A program made the translations under genes and the position numbers. Positions 37,901 to 45,528 of a stretch of DNA of 64,000 nt are shown piece by piece. The DNA is taken from positions 56,075,360 through 56,139,359 of the forward strand of contig OX411544.1 of NCBI GenBank assembly GCA_948146395.1, given 5' to 3'. The stretch's first letter is position 1, and every line of letters starts with the position of its first letter. Source of the stretch: Fragum whitleyi. Its lineage: Eukaryota > Mollusca > Bivalvia > Cardiida > Cardiidae. The notes beneath the pieces were generated by a model that worked only from the letters and a program-made list of their open reading frames with translations, made no database searches and was not told the origin of the DNA.

Positions 37901-38619
37901 AAGGTCTAAAACCTCAATTCAGTTCGTTCGAAACCAGATTTACCGACATTTCAAACTTTGTGTATTTCTAATTTTGACCCCTTACGCAGTTTAATGTTGT
38001 TCACATGGCTAAACAATCTTTGATTTCCAAACGAGCCATTCCATCTTGTTGATAAATGACTTATATGCACTTTTGAGCCTTTGTTTAGGTTTAGGACATA
38101 TAGATGCCTGCATAGAGTCCCCAAACATCCTGCCTAGTTTCTTTTGCGTTTGAGTATATACAAGAGATTGCATGTAGGCGGTCGAGTGGCTATGTCAGTA
38201 ACGTATAAGCGAGAGGTTCCGGGTTCGAGCCACGGATTGGCTGCATGCTTTTCTTTTTTTGTGACGCATTTATGTACAATTTTCAGGCTACCGTAGACAT
38301 CCTTAAAATAGATATAGACGGGGATGAATGGGCCGCCATACCAAACATTCTTGAATCAGGCGTTCACAGACAAGTTAAACAACTCTTGGTTGAATTCCAT
38401 TTTGGCTACAACAGAATGTCGTCTGACAAAGTCTTCTGGGGAAATAGGAGCATGACTCAACAGATAGGCGTCTTCAGGATGTTGTACGAATTTGGATTTC
38501 GCGTGTTTATGAGAGAACGAGTGAATGGTGGTCACGTGAAATTGTGGGGACCGAACTATCACAAAATTGCAACGCAAAACGAACTCAGTCTCGTAAATAC
38601 TGCGTTTTTGCAACATTGA
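25977..38619 (+). CDS. METTL24-like membrane-anchored methyltransferase (six exons, complete)
   Basis: Exons: 25977-26126, 27183-27292, 29094-29222, 32149-32223, 33656-33806, 38287-38619; they sum to 948 nt, 315 residues plus stop. All junction phases agree (0, 2, 2, 2, 0) and all sites are GT-AG. Residues 13-27 ([15 protein letters not shown]) form an N-terminal anchor. Landmarks of the METTL24-type methyltransferase domain then appear in order: CIVYSFG (124-130), [10 protein letters not shown] (ending 156, the FDPSM spanning a junction), [11 protein letters not shown], and [12 protein letters not shown] (209-220). FDPS probably contributes to the S-adenosylmethionine pocket by homology. Biochemical activity of this family is largely unknown, so substrate is not claimed. 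The protein is slightly shorter than human METTL24. The introns (1.06, 1.80, 2.93, 1.43, 4.48 kb) carry SINEs, MITEs, a minisatellite and a Tc1 element. A TTTCCAG just before the ATG may be the acceptor of a non-coding 5' exon. Confidence 0.9.
26130..26235. mobile_element. Foldback element GTGGACC..GTAATAGTTCC, at METTL24-like exon 1 donor
   Basis: GTGGACATGTAATAGTTCCTC begins three bases into intron 1. Central stem AACCGAGGTTTCCTAATG / CATTAGGAAACCTCGATT. The right terminus is lost. Full relative at 44962-45090. Confidence 0.68.
26269..26660 (+). mobile_element. tRNA-derived SINE, type B, interrupted, METTL24-like intron 1
   Basis: Complete head and body to GCCGCGATATA, then about 110 unrelated bases, then AGATTGTTCGAAGCGGCGTA and an (AAAC)n tail. 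The interruption looks like an insertion. Confidence 0.8.
26875..27075. mobile_element. CGTGAAATTG MITE, short subfamily, METTL24-like intron 1
   Basis: Left end AGTGTAGAATTGATAAAATG, central hairpin GGGAGGTAATACGAAATCGA pairing with ATTATACATATTTTATTACC. The GAATGGAGCGCTGAG right half is missing, as at 54868. Confidence 0.65.
27338..27648. mobile_element. GGTCGCTTAA-ended element, METTL24-like intron 2
   Basis: Left end AGCGACCAATTTTATTAAGC, right end GTGGTCGCTAAACG after a C21 run (about 27607-27627). The core palindrome is TGATGTTGGAACGCATTAAA...CCAACGG...ACATCA with AATCGTCTCAATGAGACAATT at the tip. Confidence 0.7.
27761..28024 (+). mobile_element. tRNA-derived SINE, type B, METTL24-like intron 2
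   Basis: CGCCGTCATAGCGCAGTCGG head, CGGGTTCGATCCCCGACGGC B box, tail AATGAAAGATTGTTGAAACC followed by CAAACAAACA. The best preserved head of the window. Confidence 0.87.
29399..29852 (+). repeat. Degenerate minisatellite, unit about 25 bp, METTL24-like intron 3
   Basis: About 17 units of roughly AAGAGTATAAATCACATCC plus AAATT, each with several changes. Starts about 175 bp after exon 3. Confidence 0.82.
30150..32100. other. METTL24-like intron 3, unassigned part
   Basis: Unique-looking AT-rich sequence. GTTGTCGTTGTCGTTAGCG near 31672 is a short simple repeat. No nested gene seen on either strand. Confidence 0.5.
32441..32570. mobile_element. CCCTGCGTTCAG palindrome family, full length (130 bp)
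   Basis: Starts CCCTGCGTTCAGCAATACCG and ends CGGTGATCCTGAACGCAGGG; the whole element folds on itself through CAAACAGTTTTCTAATTATA and TATAATTGGAAAACTGTTTG with GCTTTGCAC/GTGCGAAGC at the tip. METTL24-like intron 4. Confidence 0.88.
32578..32660 (+). mobile_element. tRNA-like SINE head, fourth type
   Basis: GAACCCGGCTAGCTCAGCGG has an A box; the B box is degenerate (AAGTTATAAACC). Adjoins the palindrome at 32441-32570. Confidence 0.5.
32865..33285 (+). mobile_element. Inverted-repeat element, fullest copy of its family, METTL24-like intron 4
   Basis: About 420 bp. It holds a short hairpin (AGATTATCAATTGATAATCT), a TGACGTCA site, and a terminal hairpin in which GTGAACAACAAAAGCTATGT...CACTCGTGGCTCTGCCACTCGTGAA pairs with AGCTTTTGTTGTTCACTCAATG. 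Flanking ATCGATTAATATTTCATTTC and AATGAAATATAAATCGATCT also pair. No ORF. Confidence 0.78.
33836..34088. mobile_element. MITE, TTTCCAACAATTT-ended family, just after METTL24-like exon 5
   Basis: Begins GAGCCTGTGCGTGACATTTCC and ends GGAAATGTCACCCACAAGCTC. Its internal hairpin carries a duplicated TGGCCAGCCTG. It starts about 30 bp inside intron 5, beside the donor. Confidence 0.8.
34090..35720. other. METTL24-like intron 5, left part
   Basis: Holds a stem near 34545-34680 (GTTTATTGGGTATAAAGTGC...GCCCTACGGGCG...GCACTTTATACCCC), two diverged tandem blocks around TGATTGGATCATCACAGGGA (34850-35110), and a partial GTGACCC-type MITE (35325-35680). Confidence 0.55.
35756..36184. mobile_element. CGTGAAATTG MITE, inserted in a tRNA-like repeat
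   Basis: Reverse orientation: starts AACATCGTTAAATTGACATT, passes CACTCAGCGCTCCATTCATT, and ends TTGTCAATTTCACTATGTTG. It splits a tRNA-like repeat whose halves lie at 35724-35755 and 36185-36245; an unsplit relative is at 38168-38245. Confidence 0.82.
36320..36790 (+). repeat. CCGT-rich leader plus tandem 145-bp GGTCAAGGTCA repeat
   Basis: A (TCCGTCCA)n tract (36375-36445) is followed by two copies of a unit starting TTTTCGTTTCCGGACTCTAA and ending GGTCAAGGTCACAGTCA (about 36457-36600 and 36600-36735). The outer ends GAGGGGGGTATATTG and GTGGGGGGTATAAGTC may be its borders. This layout is frequent in mollusc genomes. Confidence 0.7.
36890..38154 (+). mobile_element. Tc1-like DNA transposon, complete ends, dead transposase
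   Basis: The ends are perfect 24-bp inverted repeats (CTCAAACGCAAAAGAAACTAG plus GCA and its complement), each flanked by TA (36888-36889 and 38155-38156), the target duplication of Tc1/mariner elements. Length 1,265 bp fits the superfamily. Inside, plus-strand pieces of a Tc1 transposase can be read: [17 protein letters not shown] (helix-turn-helix end, near 37010), then [17 protein letters not shown] (second catalytic Asp region, near 37570). Frames are broken by stops and frameshifts, so it is non-autonomous today. It sits in intron 5 of the METTL24-like gene in the same orientation. Confidence 0.92.
38168..38245 (+). mobile_element. tRNA-like SINE head, third type, unsplit copy
   Basis: GCATGTAGGCGGTCGAGTGG, then GGTTCCGGGTTCGAGCC and GATTGGCTGCATGC. 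The same repeat is split by a MITE at 35724-36245. It ends about 40 bp before METTL24-like exon 6. Confidence 0.65.
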
Positions 38620-38639
38620 TATTTTTTTCTAATCGTAGA

Positions 38640-41200
38640 TACAAAAATTTAGAAAGCTATTTTACAGATGATTCCTCCAGAAACATACCGATTTTAGCCG
38701 AGCTTTGAGAGATGGTCGCTAAACTTGATCTCGGTATCTATGCGATAGTGCATATGTCAGGTCTACTTAAATCGACAGGGACATTATTCAATGACTCTTT
38801 AAGGGGTGGATTTCAAAATCAACTTGTGCAGTTCGAGTGGTCAACAGAATATTGTTTTTAAATTAATTCATATAGAACGAACTATTTTTTAGTTGTAATT
38901 TTATCATGAAATACACTACTTTTGTATCATTTAAGTGGGTTTGCTCCTCACATTTTTCTATAAGAAAGACAATGCCGTAAACAGGATCAACACAATTTCT
39001 AAATTCAGAAATATAGCATCGAAATGGCAAAGTTGGTTATTGTACGACCTTTTTCATTTCAATGCTGTATTTTTCTGCATTCCTTTACTTTAAGGTATTC
39101 CTAGTGTGAAGATCGGAATTAAATCGGCGTAAGTTAGATGACGTCATAATCATCGACGTTCCCGCTAAAAAAGACGTCCAGTTATATAAACTCAATGGAA
39201 ATTTGATAAAATCTACCAAAATGTAAATTTTATGATACTTTTATGGTTTTGATTGAGTTTTCGGTCCTGTTACCAAATGTTAATCTGCACAAAAACACCT
39301 CGACCAATCAAAATAATTTGCAGGAAATTGTCTTTATTTAAGCGTACCGACCTAAGGACTGCCGGAAGTCACACCCCCGGAAACCGATTTCGCGGAAAAA
39401 TTAGAGAACAAAAATTCTTACGTTTATACCCAAAACAAATTCTCTCTGCATTTACTAAAGGCATTTACACGAAATTTTCAATTCATACATGCAAACCATA
39501 AAAAGAACAACCAAAATTATCATAGAAGATGCCTTCATGTATAATTGAACATATTTTATCCCTTTTCAATCATTTTTTTAATCAGTCGAACGTTTATACC
39601 AACAGAAACATTTTAATTAGGCCCAAATAAAGTATGGTTACATGTAACAAACAAATTAAATGTCGTGATGTAGACATCTGTCAGGCTAAAAAGGAACCGA
39701 CTATGTCTATTTACAAAATATTCCAGTTATTGAACGAGTATCATACTCAGTTCAACGATCCATTTCATACTTAAGGAGAGTTACCTTTCATACTACAGTA
39801 TATGACAGAATAACGAAATCAAAATCCATGCCGAAAAAAATCCTTCCTTTACAATAGCAAAAGCCTTTTTCTTTAAAAGAGAAATCTTACTTTCTCCTAC
39901 GGGAAAAACCCTTTTTTCACAGTTTCTTGCAATTATTTCAAAGGCAAATGGACACACTTTGTAGTTCAGACACTCGAGATTAAGAATTTAATTAAATGCG
40001 AGTATTATTATAAGAACAGTGAACATTTTTCAGCAATTTAAAAAAATGATTTATGGCATTAACAAATTTATTTTACTTAGTTACTTTGTTAAAGACTCAA
40101 GCGCGATTAGAGAGCTTAAAAACATAATTATGGTAAAAAATTAGGTTTATTTATTTCAAGGGCGCATAACTCTTGGTCTATTTTCTCTATTTTTTCAGGG
40201 TGAATTTTTTTTATACTTTAAGCCTGAATGCCCGAAGTATTTTAGTAGTTTTTGAAAAAGGCATTTGAGATACTCCATCAATACTTTTTGAAAAAGAGGA
40301 ATTTCTTTGATAGTCACTGTAGCCAAAATACATTACAAAATGGCGCCTTATTTTGTTTCCGACTTGAAATATTGGCTAACTATGCATTATGTGATTAAAA
40401 TTATTTTTTCAAAACTAACTTTTTGTAATTTACAACATTTCTACCAAATATATTACACGAAATATGTCGCATGATTATACGCAGTAAATTGCACAATCAT
40501 CATTTTGAGATAGACCCCTTCCTATCTTATGGCTTATTTCCCCACCCACTCAAGAAAACGGACCTTTTTCAATATTTTCTAAACGGGACGGTGAAAGTCA
40601 TCTAAATTTCAAAAAGAAGTAAGTGCTTTTAACCTATATGTATTACCATTTTTCCACAAATTAAGATTCGTATGCACTGAAAGTAAAAAAAAAAAAAACA
40701 AAAACAAAAAAGCTGGGAAAAAAAAAGAGAAGTTGCTGGTTTCAATACATTTCACCCTATTTACAATATTTTTTATTCTGTGTTTTCCTTTTTTTTCAAT
40801 TTAAACGCACATTTGATTTACGTCGGCAAATTCTTTAGAATTGGATTAGTCTAAAATTGTTTGTTTTATAAATCCCTGTCATTTAACTGAAATTACAAAG
40901 TGACGAAATTTAGGCATTTTTTTCCAGAACAGATCAATTAAATGAAATAAAATGTAAATGTGCATGTACATACAGATATTGAACTATTAGGCATGAAATG
41001 TCATTATGACAACAATAACAACAAAAACAACAAAAACGTTCACATTATTATTGTCTTTAGCCTATGCAATAAAAAGACAGACCTATTTAAAGGCATGATG
41101 TCGATTTTGAATTTGTCGCTTGGTCATAAGCTTGACCTTGGAAAGGAAACGGGGAGACCCCTGGGAGTCTGAGGATGTTATAGATGGATTTAACCGTGCA
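38640..41200. other. Spacer between the METTL24-like gene and the cluster
   Basis: AT-rich, mostly unique to the eye. No exon with a known domain on either strand; the only repeat recognised is at 40795-40920. Confidence 0.5.
40795..40920. repeat. Dispersed repeat shared with 18950-19080
   Basis: See the partner copy; the two are in the same orientation and diverged. Confidence 0.6.
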
Positions 41201-41214
41201 ATTCATTCTGAAAC

Positions 41215-41365
41215 CCATCCTTTAACGTTGATTGAATGGAGTTTAACGCCGCTTTCAACTTTTTTTTTCAGTTATATCGCGGCAGCTGGAGCATCTTACA
41301 ATGGTTTCCTGGTATTTCTCTCACCAGTACAACCTCCACATCCTTACCTAGCCTCCAGCTATTCC
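41215..41365 (-). mobile_element. SINE type B, 5'-truncated, reverse
   Basis: Reads GTTTAACGCCGCTTTCAAC, AGTTATATCGCGGCAGCTGG, CTGGTATTTCTCTCACCAGT and CCTAGCCTCCAGCT, the complement of the type B body. Just upstream of cluster copy 1. Confidence 0.8.
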
Positions 41366-41647
41366 TCTCCTCCGTTTCTAAAAAAAGTCGCGTGGTTTAT
41401 ACATCCTGGTAGCGGGAAACATACATGCTTCCGAAAATGGATATATTTGTCCTTGGCAAGTAATAAAACTTGCCTTACATAATAAATAGTGCTCATCAAA
41501 TGATGACACTAACGTTTTGGCTGACCGATTTTCGAAATGCATCATATCTACCCTGTATATTTATAAGATGAGATAATTTTTGCTATATTTTTGATTCTGT
41601 CTGTTGTTTTAAGTTACCCTGAACACGATAGTGCAGTTGAAGTGAGG

Positions 41648-43075
41648 ATGGGATGCATAGGCTCTAAACCCGACACAAGTAAGTGACTTCAAACTATCAC
41701 TTGATACCAATCAAGAAATGCAGAAATTGCTTGTAACAAGCAGTTCTTGAATTTCCGACAACGTTTTCCGGGGTAAAAATCAACCAAACAAACAATTAAA
41801 CAATAAATAAACTTTAAATTGTAGTCTGCAACTTTTTTTTTTAATTTTGAGAAGTCTAAAAGTTTGTGGTTGTGTACATGGTCAAAGAAATATGAACCAG
41901 TGCGTGACATTTCCAACAATTTGGAAAGCCACCTAATGTAAACGTAATATTACTTGAATGATGAACAAGCACTTTAGGCCTTATCTATCTACTAAATGCA
42001 TATTGAAGACTGGTCAGACTGTGCGGATGCAAAGTCTGGCCAGAGTCTTTGCTATGTACATATATGAAATTGTTGGAAATCTCACGCACAGACTCATATG
42101 TAGATCTTCATTTTTTCAGTTGGCCATAGATTATTTACACTTTACTAATAAAAAACGGATATAACAATACATATTTGGTGAATAAAATGTGATTATTATC
42201 CCTTGTCCTGCTGAACAAAGCCCCAATTTTAAACAAAGTTTCCAGCAGACTGACCCAAGTTTTATCCAGATTCTAGGTTCGACACTACGGTGAACCCAGG
42301 AGTCAGAGACCCCTTATTTTTCCAGACTCCTTATTTTGCAAGTTAGGAGTCTGAAGGAAGGTCTCCTCGTTCGTTTTTAGCTCCACTGGACCTAGTTTAG
42401 GGGCGCTTTTGTCATGACCTGCTGTGCGTCTCAGTTTATTTTTTCTTTAAAAATCTTCTTCTCTGAAACTACTGGGCATAATTTAACCAATTATCATAGG
42501 AATAATCCTTTGAAAAATGCCTTTTTTGTTCGTAAAATTCTGTCGAGTCACTGAAAAATGGTCACATCTGATGAAATATAAAAATATCATCTTCACTGAA
42601 TTTACTTTTAAGAATTCAACTTAACTTAATACGAATGCTGCTGCGAATATGCTCTTTCAGATTTGTTCCGTAAATTCCTATTCCCAAGGACTGATATCGT
42701 GGGCTCTACGTGCTGTTGCGTCACGGACCCATAAAAAGAAATATAAAAAAAATCATGATATTAAAAAAGGGAATTTGAAAAAAGTTTCCGTCCTTCTAAT
42801 TTATGTTTACTAGCTATATTTTATGTTTATGCTTATTCTTTCCCTTCATTTCTATTTCGTCTTCTGATAAATTGAAAGGCATTTTTTCTCTTTCAAATGG
42901 TATAGGAAGAGAGAGTAAGAAACGCAAGCCAACTACAGACAGTGGTGGTGCATGGGGTGGAAACAGCGGGGACGGTGGTGACCACGGCGTTGAAGGTGGT
43001 GGTGGATGTGGAGGCGGCGGTTGTGGTGGAGGTGGTGATGGTGGCGAGGGAGGTGCCGGTGGTTGTTCTGGATGA
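41648..43075 (+). CDS. MGCxGS glycine-rich small protein, cluster copy 1
   Basis: Two exons. Exon 1 (41648-41678) encodes MGCIGSKPDT plus one base, with donor A|GTAAGT. Exon 2 (42906-43075) follows GGTATAG and continues R-RESKKRKPTTDSGG, then a glycine-rich tail with GGGGCGGGGCGGGG and a final GGCSG before TGA; 66 residues in all. Gly2 with Ser6 fits an N-myristoylation signal and Cys3 a neighbouring palmitoylation site, so a lipid-anchored cytosolic-face protein is predicted; this is inference. A basic patch (RESKKRK) follows the acyl end and may strengthen binding to acidic membrane or, less likely, act in nuclear import. No enzymatic motif is visible. An AATAAA lies 122 bp after the stop. 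The intron is 1.23 kb and holds a TTTCCAACAATTT-ended MITE. First of four same-strand paralogues; I recognise no named family. Confidence 0.75.
41894..42099. mobile_element. MITE, TTTCCAACAATTT-ended family, in cluster copy 1 intron
   Basis: GTGCGTGACATTTCCAACAATTT at the left and AAATTGTTGGAAATCTCACGCAC at the right. The internal hairpin appears in reverse order to the copy at 9416. A short partial copy also lies near 28845-28915. Confidence 0.78.
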
Positions 43076-43196
43076 AAATACAACAACCATTAAGAACCTT
43101 AAAACAAATATTACGAAGAACAAGTTATTGTGACATAAGTATATATTAGTGTAACAAATGGTTCTGTGGCACAGATAGGCTGTTCCAGATAGTAAC

Positions 43197-43202
43197 AATA
43201 AA
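43197..43202 (+). promoter_or_regulatory. Polyadenylation signal, cluster copy 1
   Basis: AATAAA 122 bp after the stop of copy 1; the first such hexamer on this strand after the gene. Confidence 0.5.
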
Positions 43203-43538
43203 CAATATTTAATTGACTTAAATTTTACAGATTCTTGTCAATATATGTTTTAACAAAACCACAAATAATAAGTCACATTTACAAAATACATTGTATAAGA
43301 ATTCAATATGAGAATGAGAATTTCCGGGTAATAGTAACAATAGACTTTTAACACATTCGATAGTTTTGGATCTTAAGGACTTTGAGTGAAAATCTGAAAC
43401 ACGTTTCGGTCTATTGTACATTTAATTCATTTCTGGTATTTGTGATTGAATCTAGCTAGTTATTTTAATGTATGAATAGTGCGTCTTACGTTGTATATGA
43501 AAGCGATTATTTTGGAAATAGAAATAAATAGTTATAGA

Positions 43539-43967
43539 GTTAACAACATCGTGAAATTGGCAAGATGAATAATTTTGTTATGATTTTAGAATGAAATTGG
43601 GTGAGTGTATCGAGCGAGTTTTGGATTAATTTAATGGGAGGTTATCCAATATCGCAAATTTTGTTCAGGATGAAGAAAATTAGCGTTATTTATTACCTCC
43701 CGTTAATAAGATATGCATATAAGTCGTATAGATAGCTTCAAATTTCTTCAAGAGCCAATCAGACGCTTACAATTTTAATTATGTCAGTGAAATCGCGTTT
43801 TTTTCTATTTATATTCATTTTCAATGTAGTTGTTGATTGTATCTTTTAAGTCATTTTTGAGCGTTTTTTTTATCGATTTGTGTGCGTGTTTGGAATGAAT
43901 GGAGCGCTAAGTGAGTGATTTGGAATGGTTGGATTGAGATGAATGTCAATTTCACGATGTAACTAAC
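43539..43967. mobile_element. CGTGAAATTG MITE, between cluster copies 1 and 2
   Basis: GTTAACAACATCGTGAAATTG at the left and CAATTTCACGATGTAACTAAC at the right form the best-preserved terminal inverted repeat of the family. The central hairpin is intact. Confidence 0.85.
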
Positions 43968-44566
43968 AGTACGATAGGAATCCGTACTAACTGATTTGTC
44001 CCCATAGAACACCGTTCTTGCTATGGACGGTACAGGCAAGTTTTTCCACTACGACCTGACCTATTTGACATGGAAGCGATATAAGTGGTCGCTGTTGGAA
44101 TTAGAGAAGATATGCTTTGCTTAAGCCAAGGGTATTCATGTTTAAAAAAAAAGTCGTTCTATCAATTGTAATTTTAGAATTACAATCTCGCTTGACATTT
44201 TTTTATTATGCATGTTTTATAAATTACCTTATTTTAAATCACAAAATTAACATGTAAGAGATTGGAATGATATTACAATAATAAATAATACACTGCGGTA
44301 TCATTTATCAACCTATAACAGTTGTTTATAAAGTTAATTCGGGTAAATAATATATTTGCCGGTTTAATTTGTCTAGCAAGAGTCAACTTAGCGTCACATA
44401 AAGAAAGGTAAATTAAATAGTTAGAGAGGATGGTAATTTTAAATTCGTAGAATATATATAGAAAGCGAAAATTTTCAAACCAGTCCTGCTTGCAGGGTTA
44501 CAGAATGATTCAAAGTGATAATCATACATCGCTTTGTATGTGCACTTGCCGCGGTTCAAAGCCGGG

Positions 44567-44678
<112 letters not shown>

Positions 44679-44961
44679 AATAAAAAATAAAAAAAACGAA
44701 TCTTTATAGAGAATTCTTATTACAAAAAGAAAGTTTTATACCTGTTTATGTAATTATTTCCCCCAAACCGTATTTTTATGCGCTGAAGGAATTATGCCGC
44801 CGGAGGAAATAAAGGGAACCAGTGAGGATGGAAGAAAGATGTCTTGTTTCTCCCTTTACTCAATGTTTTCTACGATATAACGAAGATTATTTTCAAATTT
44901 TAACGCGCGTTGAATTTGCGGTTGAAGCTCTTTGAATTAATAAAATCGGCGTCTGCTCTCA

Positions 44962-45090
44962 GTGGACCAGTAATAGTTCCGCAATGTATTGGTCGTAAAG
45001 AACTTACACCTTCAATCGAGGTTTCCTAATGATTTCATTCGGAAACTTCGGTAAACATTGTGAAATAATGCGGAACTATTACGGGTCCAC
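44962..45090. mobile_element. Foldback element GTGGACC..GTAATAGTTCC, full length
   Basis: GTGGACCAGTAATAGTTCCG at the left, CGGAACTATTACGGGTCCAC at the right, stem AATCGAGGTTTCCTAATG with a complementary CATTCGGAAACTTCGG inside. 129 bp, about 440 bp upstream of cluster copy 2. Confidence 0.82.
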
Positions 45091-45528
45091 AAGCTGAAAA
45101 GCAATTTGTTGGTGTCATTAAATAATGATAATAACAGTGATAAAGAAAAAAAACAGGAAAAAGAAATCAGAAAATTTTTAAGGGTGTGAAGATGTCGTTA
45201 ACCGGCAAAGTTATATAGCATGGATATGTTTGCAGAAACAAGGGACTTAAATCAGAAATTTGTTCTTCAGAATCAACAAGAATTAACTCCCGTTGAATGC
45301 CGCCATCTGTCACCGGTCAACAACCGGGCATATATCGCTGCGGGAGAAGATAAAGTGGTATAGTAAATTGACATTCCGTGTAGTATTAGTTAGAGTTACT
45401 CCTGGGATTACACGGACCCGCATAGTTCCCTGCTCACCTGCGATAAATACGCGTATCAAGTGACGGTAAATATGGAATGAAGTTTGATAAACTAGATAAT
45501 ATAAATAACATACGAAGAGGAATAAAAC

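Noticed and set aside
42814..43086. Pro-rich and Thr-rich frames opposite the glycine-rich exons (also 42893-43198, 48042-48290, 57062-57412)
   Set aside because: Antisense shadows of GGN codons. The plus-strand frames have matched splice phases and stop just after the glycine tail.
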